64,000 nucleotides of DNA, from contig JASMBU010000007.1 of assembly GCA_030753675.1 (NCBI GenBank), positions 1 to 64,000 on the forward strand, given 5' to 3'. This stretch comes from Methylococcales bacterium (GTDB lineage Bacteria; Pseudomonadota; Gammaproteobacteria; Methylococcales; Methylomonadaceae). Both the position numbers and the translations under genes were made by a program. The notes under the pieces were generated by a model. The model did no database searches. It was not told the origin of the DNA and saw nothing but the letters and a program-made list of their open reading frames with translations. Each line of letters starts with the position of its first letter. Within the stretch, counting starts at the first letter, position 1. Shown in pieces: positions 38,611-47,149 of the stretch.

Positions 38611-38664
38611 ATGAATAGCTTCAATCTTTTCCTATTGAATCAATTGTTGTCATGGACGAATTAA
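38611..38664 (+). CDS. Possible 17-codon leader ORF upstream of the site-2 protease
   Basis: ATG 38611 is preceded by AAGAAGGG at a 9-nt spacing, a better ribosome site than that of the following gene. The peptide MNSFNLFLLNQLLSWTN is Leu-rich and stops 10 nt inside the protease gene, in another frame, so it overlaps the protease ATG at 38652. It could couple translation of the protease, which has no visible ribosome site of its own. It is a short ORF and may be chance. Confidence 0.35.
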   Translation: MNSFNLFLLNQLLSWTN

Positions 38665-39302
38665 CGCTAACTCAAAGAATCGTTGTTTGGATTTTGCCAG
38701 TGATCTTTGCTATCACCGTTCATGAGGTTGCTCACGGCTGGGTCGCAAAGAAGCGTGGTGATACTACCGCTTCTATGTTGGGTCGTTTAACCTTAAATCC
38801 CATTAAACATATTGATTGGATTGGTACGATATTGGTACCAGTTGTTTTAGTTTTATCTTCTACTGGATTTATTTTTGGATGGGCCAAACCGGTTCCCGTT
38901 AATGATAATAATTTACGTCACCCACGGGTTGATATGGCACTGGTGGCAATTGCGGGGCCTATAGCCAATTTGTTAATGGCTTTAATCTGGGCAGGAATTG
39001 CCCGTATAGGCGTTTCAGTCGAGTTGGAGACTATTTCATTGCCGCTTATTTATATGGGGATTGCAGGCATTTCGATTAATTTAGTGTTAGCATTGATAAA
39101 CCTTATTCCGATACCGCCATTAGACGGTAGCCGCGTATTAGCCTGCTTGTTACCCCCAAAGTGGGCGTGGCATTTTAATCGTATTGGAAGCCTTGGGTTA
39201 ATCGTTTTGTTAGTGTTATTAATGACGGATACATTAAGTATGGTTTTGGGCTATCCGCTGTATTATTTGCAGCAATTTTTTTTTAGTGTCGCGGGGATGT
39301 AA
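38652..39302 (+). CDS. Site-2 protease family membrane metalloprotease (M50)
   Basis: A 216 aa intramembrane zinc protease of the M50 type. The first zinc motif is HEVAHGWVAKKRGD near residue 24 (HExxH), and the third ligand is in LINLIPIPPLDGSRV near 155 (NPxPPLDG-like). About five to six hydrophobic helices are present. No PDZ domain is seen, so it is the compact form rather than RseP. The substrate is unknown. The gene order Sua5-type/M50/scpAB is conserved elsewhere, often with trpS before scpA, which is missing here. Confidence 0.9.
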   Translation: MDELTLTQRIVVWILPVIFAITVHEVAHGWVAKKRGDTTASMLGRLTLNPIKHIDWIGTILVPVVLVLSSTGFIFGWAKPVPVNDNNLRHPRVDMALVAIAGPIANLLMALIWAGIARIGVSVELETISLPLIYMGIAGISINLVLALINLIPIPPLDGSRVLACLLPPKWAWHFNRIGSLGLIVLLVLLMTDTLSMVLGYPLYYLQQFFFSVAGM

Positions 39303-39311
39303 TCTCAAGAT

Positions 39312-40121
39312 ATGGAACTGATGTCAATAACCACAGATGATTCTGAAAAAAGCCCTTTGGCGATGGTGGACGGAGAGCCTTATCAATCGCTTCCGGAAGA
39401 TTTATATATACCGCCCGATAGTCTTAAGGTTTTTTTAGAAACTTTTGAAGGACCTTTGGACTTACTGTTGTATCTTATTAAAAAACAGAATGTTGATATT
39501 TTTGATATCCCTATTGCGCAAATTACGCAACAATATGTGGCTTACATTGATATGATTTCTGATTTTAGATTTGAATTAGCATCCGAATATTTAGTGATGG
39601 CCGCGTTACTTGCAGAGATAAAATCCCGTATGTTATTGCCTAAAGAGGACACAACTGAAGAGGGTGAAGAAGAGGATCCAAGAGCGTATCTGATACGCAA
39701 ACTTATGGAGTATGATTTAATAAAGAAAGTGGCTGAAGACATTGATCGCTTGCCTCGGAATGAACGGGATACTTTTATTATTGAGCCCGATTGTTCGACG
39801 ATTGATGTTAAGAAAAGATTACCGGATATAGATTTTAAAGAATTAATGTTAGCTTTTCAGCATGTTTTACAACATGCTGAACAAGTGACCCACCATCATA
39901 TTACTCGGGAGACTTTGTCAATTCGTGAAAGAATGTCAATCATTTTGGAAAAACTTAAAGAATTCGATTATCTTGTTTTTTCGGAGCTGTTCAATAAAGA
40001 CGAAGGGCGTCAAGGGGTCGTTGTCTCCTTTATTGCTATCCTCGAGCTCTGTAAAGAAGGATACCTTGATATTAGTCAATCACACGACCAGTCAGAGCTT
40101 CAAGTCAGAGGGATTAATTGA
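39312..40121 (+). CDS. scpA: Segregation and condensation protein A
   Basis: Kleisin subunit that bridges the SMC condensin heads. The 269 aa protein has the N-terminal kleisin motif FEGPLDLLLYLIKKQNVDI near residue 45 and AEIKSRMLLP after an acidic linker (EEGEEEDP), with a C-terminal winged helix. ATG 39312 and 39321 are both plausible starts. scpB follows after 19 nt. The smc gene is not in the window. Confidence 0.95.
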   Translation: MELMSITTDDSEKSPLAMVDGEPYQSLPEDLYIPPDSLKVFLETFEGPLDLLLYLIKKQNVDIFDIPIAQITQQYVAYIDMISDFRFELASEYLVMAALLAEIKSRMLLPKEDTTEEGEEEDPRAYLIRKLMEYDLIKKVAEDIDRLPRNERDTFIIEPDCSTIDVKKRLPDIDFKELMLAFQHVLQHAEQVTHHHITRETLSIRERMSIILEKLKEFDYLVFSELFNKDEGRQGVVVSFIAILELCKEGYLDISQSHDQSELQVRGIN

Positions 40122-40140
40122 TGAAAAAAATTGACATGAT

Positions 40141-40764
40141 ATGTTGTTGAAATATAAAGTTGAGGCAATTTTATTTGCCTCTGAAAAGCCTCTTACCACA
40201 GGGCAGTTGCGTAATGTTTTTCCAGAATTAGAACGACCCGATACACTTGATTTACAAGAAGCTATTGATACTATTGTTGAAGATTATCAGGATCGTTCTA
40301 TTGAGTTACGTGAATTGGCAAGTGGTTATCGATTTCAGGTGCGTGAACAATTATCACCTTGGGTTTCTCGGTTGTTTGAAGAAAAGCCACCCAAATACAG
40401 CCGTGCTTTTTTAGAAATTTTAGCCATTATTGCTTACCGTCAACCGGTGACTCGCGGCGATATTGAGGGTATCAGAGGGGTTGCTGTCAGTTCTAGTATT
40501 ATACGAACGTTGATGGACAGAGAATGGATTCGGGTTTTATCCTACAAGGATGTTCCGGGTCGACCAGCGGTTTTAGGTACCACGAAACAATTTTTAGATT
40601 ATTTTAATCTAAAGTCCTTAGAGGATTTACCTTCAATGGAAGATATTCGTCAATTTGATGAAGAAATAGAGCAAAAGATTTTAGCTGAAGAGTTGCAAGC
40701 AACGGATATAAAAGAGGGTGTTCAGGAGAGCACGAACGATTTACCTAATAGTTTAAATATTTAA
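40141..40764 (+). CDS. scpB: Segregation and condensation protein B
   Basis: Partner of ScpA in the bacterial condensin. The 207 aa protein is two winged-helix domains, with EAILFASEKPLT at the start and the typical FLEILAIIAYRQPVTRGDIEGIRG near residue 95 in two parts. A C-terminal acidic tail of about 40 residues follows. It lies between scpA and rluB, the common order in this class. Confidence 0.95.
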   Translation: MLLKYKVEAILFASEKPLTTGQLRNVFPELERPDTLDLQEAIDTIVEDYQDRSIELRELASGYRFQVREQLSPWVSRLFEEKPPKYSRAFLEILAIIAYRQPVTRGDIEGIRGVAVSSSIIRTLMDREWIRVLSYKDVPGRPAVLGTTKQFLDYFNLKSLEDLPSMEDIRQFDEEIEQKILAEELQATDIKEGVQESTNDLPNSLNI

Positions 40765-40783
40765 TAAAGAGGCAGTCATTTCT

Positions 40784-41668
40784 TTGAAAAAACAAAAACC
40801 AAGTAGTTCTTCTGTAAGTGAGTCTAAATCCAGTAAAACACCCCAGAATAACTCTCAATCACAACCTGGTGAACGTATTCAGAAAGTTTTATCGCGAGCA
40901 GGCTTAGGGTCTCGTCGTGAAATAGAACGCTGGATTACTGAGGGAAAAATAAGAATTAATGAAAAAACTTCAGCATTAGGTGATCGTATCGTGCCGAGTG
41001 ATTTAGTTAAAATTAACGGCCGACGTGTTGATTTGGATAAGTTCTCAGAACAACCCCCAAGAGTATTGATTTATAACAAGCCTACCGGTGAGGTGGTGAC
41101 CCGTCGTGATCCCGAAGGACGTCCCGTTATTTTTACACAATTACCTAAATTAACGGTTGGGCGCTGGATCACTGTGGGTCGTCTTGATATTAATACACAG
41201 GGTTTATTATTAGTGACTAATCATGGTGAGTTAGCACACCGTTTAATGCATCCTTCTACAGAAATTACGCGTGAATATGCGGTGAGAGTTTTTGGCAAGG
41301 TCACCGATGAAGTACTCGAGCGAATGAAGAGTGGTGTTGAACTTGAAGATGGTATGGCTCACTTTGACAGTATTACTTTTGCCGGGGGAGAAGGGATTAA
41401 CTCTTGGTATAAGGTCACGGTTAAAGAAGGGAGAAATAGATTAATTAGGCGATTGTGGGAGTCTCAGGAGTTAGTGGTGAACCGACTGATGCGTGTTCGT
41501 TATGGCCCTGCATATTTGCCTGAGAAGTTAAGGACACGGTTGTTTTATGAGCTTAATGATAAAGAATTAAAAGTGATGTTTGAGCACGTTGATCTTAAAG
41601 TTCAAAGAAGGGGAGACCTAAATAAAAAGTCAATAAGTTCAAAATACAGTCGCGGTCATAAAAGATAA
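40784..41668 (+). CDS. rluB: 23S rRNA pseudouridine(2605) synthase
   Basis: RsuA/RluB-family pseudouridine synthase acting on 23S rRNA helix 93. The TTG start follows GAGG at a spacing of about 11. A low-complexity Ser/Lys start leads into an S4 RNA-binding domain (RIQKVLSRAGLGSRREIE). The catalytic domain has GRLDINTQGLLLVTNHGEL with the catalytic Asp. EGRNRLIRRLWES matches RluB more than RsuA. A basic C-terminal tail follows. Context after scpAB supports RluB. Confidence 0.93.
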   Translation: MKKQKPSSSSVSESKSSKTPQNNSQSQPGERIQKVLSRAGLGSRREIERWITEGKIRINEKTSALGDRIVPSDLVKINGRRVDLDKFSEQPPRVLIYNKPTGEVVTRRDPEGRPVIFTQLPKLTVGRWITVGRLDINTQGLLLVTNHGELAHRLMHPSTEITREYAVRVFGKVTDEVLERMKSGVELEDGMAHFDSITFAGGEGINSWYKVTVKEGRNRLIRRLWESQELVVNRLMRVRYGPAYLPEKLRTRLFYELNDKELKVMFEHVDLKVQRRGDLNKKSISSKYSRGHKR

Positions 41669-41723
41669 ATGGCATGGGTGTTGATCGGTTTTATAAAAGT
41701 TATTATATTTTAAGGTGTTATTA

Positions 41724-42296
41724 ATGAAAGTGTTGGGTAAAGTTTTTTTTGTGTTGTTATGTTTGGGTCTTTTTGGGTGTTCTCAAGAGCGTGAGGAGTC
41801 TTCTTTGATTGATAAAGAAGGTCTAAAATATGCGCAGGGGGAAGATAAGCCTTATACGGGCTTTTATGTGCAACATTATGTTAATAAGCAAAAGAAATTA
41901 CAGAATTACATTAAAGAAGGCTCTATGAATGGCATTATGACCATGTGGTATGAGAGTGGTCAAAAGAAATCTGAAGGCCAGTCAATTGATAATCAACAGG
42001 AAGGCTTGTGGATGGGTTGGTACGAAAATGGTCAAAAAGAGTGGGAAGGAACGCATAAATCCGGAAAACTACAGGGTATGTATACCGAGTGGGATGAACA
42101 AGGGCGTAAATTATCGAAAGTAAATTATGTGATGGGTCTTGAGTCCGGTCCAGTAGTTTACTGGTATCCTAATGGGCAAAAAAAACTAGAAGTTAATTAT
42201 AAAAATGGATTGAAAGAAGGTGTCGAAATGCAATGGGATCTTTCGGGGGCTGTGATAAGCACGTTAACATTTAAGAAAGGTAGGTTAATTAATTAA
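41724..42296 (+). CDS. Lipoprotein with MORN-type repeats
   Basis: A 190 aa lipoprotein: signal peptide with lipobox LFGC (Cys19), then about six short repeats of the WYENGQKEWEG type, built around Trp-Tyr, Asn-Gly-Gln and Gly-rich turns. Such repeats match the MORN_2/YwqK family. ATG 41724 has AAGG about 9 nt upstream and is preferred to the GTG at 41715. The membrane-anchored repeat fan may bind another envelope component. YwqK-type names as antitoxins come from Bacillus and should not be carried over. No toxin-like gene is adjacent. Confidence 0.82.
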   Translation: MKVLGKVFFVLLCLGLFGCSQEREESSLIDKEGLKYAQGEDKPYTGFYVQHYVNKQKKLQNYIKEGSMNGIMTMWYESGQKKSEGQSIDNQQEGLWMGWYENGQKEWEGTHKSGKLQGMYTEWDEQGRKLSKVNYVMGLESGPVVYWYPNGQKKLEVNYKNGLKEGVEMQWDLSGAVISTLTFKKGRLIN

Positions 42297-42345
42297 CGGG
42301 CAGATCACAAGTATCGTTATCAACGGCGGTGAGAAAGTCCGATGT

Positions 42346-42894
42346 TTAGATTAATCCGAGTTGTATTTTAGCCACTTCGCTCATCATATCTTGAGACCAC
42401 GGTGGGTCTAAAACGACTTCAACATTAACGTTTTCAATGCCGGGTAAAGCACGGATACATTTTTCCACATCACTTTGAATAACGGGCCCCATACCACAAC
42501 CTGGCGCTGTTAAAGTCATTTCAATATGAATATCATTTGAGGTTTCACTAACAGCAGTCACCTTACAGGTATAGACTAACCCCAGTTCAACAATGTTTAC
42601 GGGTATTTCAGGATCATAGACGGTACGCATGACTTCCCAGCAATTTTTTTCTACCGCGTCAGGGGCTGTTTCCGTGACTAAGGTTTTTAATGAATGTGTT
42701 TCTCTACCGAGGGCATCGGCATCATGGCTTGAAATGCGGACCATATTGCCATATTCAGTAACCACGGTGTAATTGTTACCGAGGGCTTGGTGGATTGAAA
42801 CGGTTTCACCTTTTTTTAAGGTGTCATGATTTCCATCGGGGATAATGACAACGTTAACATCACGCGTTAATATAATTTTTTCGTTTTCAGACAT
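42346..42894 (-). CDS. sufT: Putative Fe-S cluster assembly protein SufT
   Basis: A 182 aa protein whose C-terminal two thirds is a MIP18/DUF59 domain: VYDPEIPVNIVELGLVY near residue 95 and LTAPGCGMGPVIQSDVEK with a conserved Cys. The N-terminal 70 residues (DVNVVIIPDGN and a beta-rich segment) are the extension that marks SufT. Relatives help mature Fe-S proteins. No suf operon adjoins it. It is the last gene in the ubiG-phosphatase-yciK run, spaced by 5 nt. Confidence 0.9.
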   Translation of the reverse strand: MSENEKIILTRDVNVVIIPDGNHDTLKKGETVSIHQALGNNYTVVTEYGNMVRISSHDADALGRETHSLKTLVTETAPDAVEKNCWEVMRTVYDPEIPVNIVELGLVYTCKVTAVSETSNDIHIEMTLTAPGCGMGPVIQSDVEKCIRALPGIENVNVEVVLDPPWSQDMMSEVAKIQLGLI

Positions 42895-42899
42895 GATTT

Positions 42900-43640
42900 T
42901 TATAAATCGTTGGTTAAATCAAATGCTTCGGCATCAATAATTTGACCGGTGACGCCAACACTTTGAGAACCTAATAAATATTGATAAATGGGGATTAAGG
43001 ACTCAACTTTGGCCAAAGATGACTTGTTTTCGCCCGGAAAGATATAGTTTCTAACCGGAGAGTCAACTTTTCCCGGAATCAGTATGTTAACGCGTATTTT
43101 TCCGGCAGATGCAAGTTCATCGGCCATGATTAGCGCAAAACCTTCGATGGCTATTTTAGCCACGCCATAGGCAGATGAATAAGCGGTTCCTTTTCTAACG
43201 GTAGAATTAGAAGTGAAAACAATCGAAGCATGCGTATTTTTTTCAAGTAAGGGCAGTAAGACCTTAGTTAATAGAAAAGGAGCACTCAGGTTCAGGTTTA
43301 AACAGTGTTCCCAGGCTTGTGTTGAAATACTGTTTAGGGGGCTTAGGGTGGGCTTTTCAGAAGCCAAGTGTATTAACCCGTTTAGATGGCCATATTTTTC
43401 TTCAATAGTGTTTGCCAGATCAAAAAAGTCTTGTTCTGTTGCACCGACTAGGTCGAAGGGATAAATAGCGGGTTCAGTCTCGGTTGTTTTAACGATGGCA
43501 TCATAAATGGATTCAAGCTTTTCAATACTGTTATCGAGTAAAATAATCGAAGCGTGTTGCTGGGCTAGTGCAAGAGCGGCAATGCGGCCTAGACCCCCGC
43601 CTGCGCCAGTGATTAAGAATGTTTGGTTATCTAAAGGCAT
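42900..43640 (-). CDS. yciK: YciK-like short-chain dehydrogenase/reductase
   Basis: A 246 aa SDR with the Rossmann motif LITGAGGGLGRIAALAL near residue 8 and the catalytic Tyr/Lys as YSSAYGVAKIAIEGF near 155. The active-site Ser is in SIVFTSNSTVRKG. Close resemblance and gene order point to the YciK group. The substrate is not established; family members use NADP(H). It lies 12 nt after the phosphatase gene. Confidence 0.87.
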   Translation of the reverse strand: MPLDNQTFLITGAGGGLGRIAALALAQQHASIILLDNSIEKLESIYDAIVKTTETEPAIYPFDLVGATEQDFFDLANTIEEKYGHLNGLIHLASEKPTLSPLNSISTQAWEHCLNLNLSAPFLLTKVLLPLLEKNTHASIVFTSNSTVRKGTAYSSAYGVAKIAIEGFALIMADELASAGKIRVNILIPGKVDSPVRNYIFPGENKSSLAKVESLIPIYQYLLGSQSVGVTGQIIDAEAFDLTNDL

Positions 43641-43652
43641 GGTTAAAAGTAG

Positions 43653-44315
43653 TTAAATCCAGTGGTCTAATTCAGCGGCGTGATTAATGAGCGCATCAGC
43701 ACCCCAGGTATCGGGTTGGTCATTGTTTTTAAGGTAGCCATAAGTGGCAACAATAGTGCCCATCTTGGCTTGTTTTCCAGCTTCAATATCGTGCAAAGCA
43801 TCACCAATATAAATACAGTTTTGGGGCAAAACATGGCTTTGTTTACAGGCGGTCAATAGTGGCAGTGGGTTAGGCTTCGGGTAGGCAGTGCTATCACCTG
43901 AAATAATACAGTCGGCACGAAGATCTAGTCCAAATGAAGAGACTAAGGGGGTCGTGAAACGTGAGCGTTTATTGGTGACAATACCCCACTTTATCTTTTT
44001 TCTTTCCAGTTTCTCTAAGATAGCAGGGATGCCACTAAAATAATCAGTGTCGATGGCAACATTCGCTTCATAGTGGTCTAGCATTAATGTTAACAATTTG
44101 TTTTGTTGGTTAACTGAAATAGCATCAGTAATACTGTGTTTAATCATAGCGACGGCACCATACGACACATAGGGTTTTATGATTGTCCATGGGACAGGGT
44201 TAAAGCCTTCATTTTTGAGCGCGTAATTAAGCGATGAAATTAAATCAGGGGCGGTATCTAACAGCGTTCCATCAAGATCAAACAGCATGCAGTCGAGCGA
44301 GAAGTCAGGGTGCAT
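43653..44315 (-). CDS. HAD phosphatase, Gph or MupP type
   Basis: A 220 aa haloacid-dehalogenase-type phosphatase. Motif I is FDLDGTLLDTAPDL near residue 12, motif II GIVTNK, and the conserved Lys and acidic motif III appear in AYPKPNPLPLL and CIYIGDALHDIEAG. It could be phosphoglycolate phosphatase. However, the ubiG-phosphatase-yciK order is that of Pseudomonas MupP, the N-acetylmuramic acid 6-phosphate phosphatase of cell-wall recycling, so that role is equally likely. The sequence does not decide. Confidence 0.88.
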   Translation of the reverse strand: MHPDFSLDCMLFDLDGTLLDTAPDLISSLNYALKNEGFNPVPWTIIKPYVSYGAVAMIKHSITDAISVNQQNKLLTLMLDHYEANVAIDTDYFSGIPAILEKLERKKIKWGIVTNKRSRFTTPLVSSFGLDLRADCIISGDSTAYPKPNPLPLLTACKQSHVLPQNCIYIGDALHDIEAGKQAKMGTIVATYGYLKNNDQPDTWGADALINHAAELDHWI

Positions 44316-44322
44316 GAGGCTC

Positions 44323-45030
44323 TTATTTCGGTCGTTGGTAGGCCGCTATATAATTAACATCCACCGACTTACTCAGATAAAAATTTTGGGTCAAAGGATT
44401 GTATTCAATACCAATCATGCCACGCATTTCTAAATCAGCTGAGCGTGTCCACTGGGTTAGTTCAGAAGGTTTGATGAAAGTCTTATAATCATGGGTACCT
44501 TTAGGAAGCATATTTAAAAGGTATTCAGCCCCTAAAATAGCAAGTAGATAAGCTTTGGGTTTACGATTGAGTGTCGAAAAGAAAACATAGCCGCCGGGTT
44601 TAACCATTTCAGCACATGCTGTAACAATAGCTGAAGGGTCTGGGACATGTTCGAGCATTTCCATGCAGGTGATATAATCAAATTTAGCTTTGTTTTTCTT
44701 GGCAAAAGCTTCTGCACTAATGACTTTGTAATCCACCTTAATACCGGACTCAAGTCCATGTAGATCAGCGATGTCTATTAATTCAGAACTGAGATCAATG
44801 CCTGTAACTTTACTGCCTGCTTTAGCTAGGCCTTCGCTCAAAATACCGCCGCCGCAACCGACATCAACAATTTTCTTTTTAGGGATGGCTAAGAATTCGG
44901 TGATAAATTGTATTCTTAGTGGGTTGATATCATGTAATGTTTTAAATTCGCCTTGGGGGTCCCACCATCGCTCTGCTAAGGAGCCAAATTTATTGACTTC
45001 ATGGGGGTGAACGTTTTCGGTCTCAGTCAT
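44323..45030 (-). CDS. ubiG: Ubiquinone biosynthesis O-methyltransferase UbiG
   Basis: Carries out both O-methylations of the ubiquinone ring. The 235 aa SAM-dependent methyltransferase shows FGSLAERWWDPQGEFKTLH near residue 15, typical of UbiG, then motif I VDVGCGGGILSEGLA and CMEMLEHVPDPSA. Near the C-terminus, KPSELTQWTRSADLEM is family-like. It heads the minus-strand run ubiG-phosphatase-yciK-sufT with short spacers. Confidence 0.96.
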   Translation of the reverse strand: MTETENVHPHEVNKFGSLAERWWDPQGEFKTLHDINPLRIQFITEFLAIPKKKIVDVGCGGGILSEGLAKAGSKVTGIDLSSELIDIADLHGLESGIKVDYKVISAEAFAKKNKAKFDYITCMEMLEHVPDPSAIVTACAEMVKPGGYVFFSTLNRKPKAYLLAILGAEYLLNMLPKGTHDYKTFIKPSELTQWTRSADLEMRGMIGIEYNPLTQNFYLSKSVDVNYIAAYQRPK

Positions 45031-45206
45031 AATTGAGGGTTAATTTGAAAAAATAAAATTATACGGCAAAATGAGAGATATAGTGGTGCTAAAATTAGTT
45101 GTTTCTTAATTTAGAGTGATTTTTTGATTGTGTAGGGTTTGTGAAATTTAATGTTAATGCATGTTGATTTAGCATAAAAAATAGCGGGCTATGATTAGAG
45201 GTTATT

Positions 45207-45587
45207 ATGACAGTGAATACTTTTGAGAACAAATTATCAAATGAGATTAATGTTTCACAAGAAGCATTAGCACAGTTGATTGAAATTAGTGGCAATGAAG
45301 GCGATTCCGAAGGGGTACGCGTTTTTGTTTCGGGCGGTGGTTGTAGTGGCATGGAGTATGGAATGACACTGGTGGAAACGCCGACGGAATTTGATTTTGT
45401 GTATGAAGTAGAGGGGCTGAATATTTATGTTGATTCAGTGGCCTTAGGTTTTTTAACCGGTGTCGAAATTGACTATAAATCAGAAGGGCTGAATAAAAGT
45501 TTTGTTTTTAGAAATGTATTTGCGGCAACCGGTGGCTCGGGGACCTGTGGGACCTGTGGCGCAGCTGGAGGCGGGTGCGGCTCATAA
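45207..45587 (+). CDS. A-type iron-sulfur carrier (IscA/ErpA/HesB fold) with unusual tail
   Basis: A 126 aa HesB-type protein. The domain core is clear: SQEALAQLIEISGNE, VFVSGGGCSGMEYGMTL with Cys46, and VDSVALGFLTGVEIDY. Standard members end in a CGCG motif. Here the last residues read GTCGTCGAAGGGCGS, giving Cys114, Cys117 and Cys124 in a C-x2-C-x6-C pattern instead of C-G-C. It is therefore an atypical carrier and should not be named iscA or erpA with certainty. The ATP-grasp gene begins inside its 3' end. Confidence 0.85.
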   Translation: MTVNTFENKLSNEINVSQEALAQLIEISGNEGDSEGVRVFVSGGGCSGMEYGMTLVETPTEFDFVYEVEGLNIYVDSVALGFLTGVEIDYKSEGLNKSFVFRNVFAATGGSGTCGTCGAAGGGCGS

Positions 45588-46828
45588 TTACATCGTTTGT
45601 TTTATTGGTAGCACAACCTTATAGTTACCGTATTGCCCCTTATGTGAGTGCAGCGACGCAGTTGGGCCTTAATGTCATTATTGCCTCGCAGGGCGAGAAT
45701 TCATTAGTTTCGGAAGTGAAACAGGGCATTAATGTTGATTTTTCAAATCTTAAGCAAGCAGTAGCGACCCTATGTACAGAACTTAAAGAAAAAACTATTG
45801 TCGCTGTTATTGGTTGTGATGATAGTACGGTTGAATTAGCCGCTTCAGTGGCGGCTTGTTTGGACTTGCCGCATAACCCCCCGCTAGCCACTAAGTTCTC
45901 CAGTAGAAAAGATTTAGCCCGATCTAGATTGCAAGAAGCAGGTTGCCGTGTTCCTGAGTTTGCGCTGATTAATTTATCACACCCGGTACTGGGGCAATGT
46001 CAGCAGCTAAAATTTCCGTGTGTTGTAAAGCCACTTTATTTATCGGCCAGTCAAGGGGTTATACGGGTAGATAGTTTTGAACAGTTAACACGGGGTTGTG
46101 AGCGAATAAGAGGGATTATTAAAAATGCTTCAGATCTTTTTTTACGGACGCATATCCTGATTGAACGCTATTTGCCGGGTGTTGAAATTGCTTTTGAGGG
46201 TTATTTATTGCAAGGGGCACTTACGGTGTTGGCTATTTTTGATAAGCCCGATCCCTTAGAAGGACCGTTCTTTGAAGAAACCATTTATGTAACACCTACG
46301 CGCTTGACCGATCAGCAACAGCAACAAGTGTTTAGCTGTGTTCAGGAGGCATGTCATGCTTATGGATTGGTGACGGGCCCTGTTCATGCAGAACTTCGTG
46401 TTAATAAAGAAGGCGCCTGGATTCTTGAAATTGCGGCACGGACTATTGGGGGCGAGTGTAGTCAGGTGTTTAGCTTAGGGGGCGGTATTGAGTTAGAACA
46501 AATGGTTATTAAGTTAGCTATGGGGCGAGATTTTAAGGTTCCGGCCTTGGAAACAGCTCGAGGCGTTATGATGATCCCAATACCCAAGAAAGGGTTGTTA
46601 AGGCGCGTTGAAGGGGTGTGGGCAGCCAGTCAGGTTTTAGGCATTGAAAAAGTGGACATTATTATCCGAGAAGGTAATTATTTGGTGCCAATACCAGAGG
46701 GGAATGGTTATTTAGGTTATCTCTTTGCACAGGGGGACTCATCTCAGGCGGTAGTGGCAGCCTTACAAGAGGCGTTTTCTCATTTAAGGGTTGTGACAGC
46801 CCCCGCTTTTTCTTTAGTGGCTGAGTAG
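45575..46828 (+). CDS. ATP-grasp domain protein
   Basis: A 417 aa ATP-grasp enzyme, joining a carboxylate to a nucleophile through an acyl-phosphate. The N-terminal Rossmann-like part (PYSYRIAPYVSAATQLGLNV) precedes the ATP-grasp fold: FPCVVKPLYLSASQGVIRV supplies the ATP Lys, ERYLPGVEIAFEGYL follows, and HAELRVNKEGAWILEIAAR carries the metal-binding Glu. A C-terminal PurT/carbamoyl-like lid completes it. The GTG at 45575 has GGAGG only 3 nt away, so a slightly later start (for example TTG near 45605) is possible. The substrate is unknown. Confidence 0.85.
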   Translation: MRLIITSFVLLVAQPYSYRIAPYVSAATQLGLNVIIASQGENSLVSEVKQGINVDFSNLKQAVATLCTELKEKTIVAVIGCDDSTVELAASVAACLDLPHNPPLATKFSSRKDLARSRLQEAGCRVPEFALINLSHPVLGQCQQLKFPCVVKPLYLSASQGVIRVDSFEQLTRGCERIRGIIKNASDLFLRTHILIERYLPGVEIAFEGYLLQGALTVLAIFDKPDPLEGPFFEETIYVTPTRLTDQQQQQVFSCVQEACHAYGLVTGPVHAELRVNKEGAWILEIAARTIGGECSQVFSLGGGIELEQMVIKLAMGRDFKVPALETARGVMMIPIPKKGLLRRVEGVWAASQVLGIEKVDIIIREGNYLVPIPEGNGYLGYLFAQGDSSQAVVAALQEAFSHLRVVTAPAFSLVAE

Positions 46829-46829
46829 C

Positions 46830-47120
46830 TTATTTCTTGCCGCCAGAGCCTGCCGGTCGAAAACCTGAAGGCATCTGGCCGTAGTCACCCTCACCAAAGA
46901 AAAAACCTAACATATGTTTTTCAATTAATTTAAGACTTTCGGCATCGGCGGTACTTAAATTATTTTCATTGATAATAGCGGTGGCACGTTCTAACCACTG
47001 TTGCCAACCGGCTTTAGAAACCTCATTATAAATACGTTGTCCTAATTCACCGGGGTGTGGGACTTTTTCTAAACCTTCGGATTCTTGTTTAAGAACCACG
47101 CAATGTACTTTTTTAGGCAT
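46830..47120 (-). CDS. yggX: Probable Fe(2+)-trafficking protein YggX
   Basis: A 96 aa small protein that in enterics limits oxidative damage to Fe-S clusters and handles labile iron. Family motifs are VHCVVLKQESEGLEKVPHPG, with the single conserved Cys, and GWQQWLERATAIINE. It usually sits beside mutY; here it lies between the ATP-grasp gene (convergent, 1-nt gap) and the radical SAM gene, near other Fe-S functions. Confidence 0.95.
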   Translation of the reverse strand: MPKKVHCVVLKQESEGLEKVPHPGELGQRIYNEVSKAGWQQWLERATAIINENNLSTADAESLKLIEKHMLGFFFGEGDYGQMPSGFRPAGSGGKK

Positions 47121-47149
47121 GTAAACCTCTTGTTTTCGTGGGAACTGGG

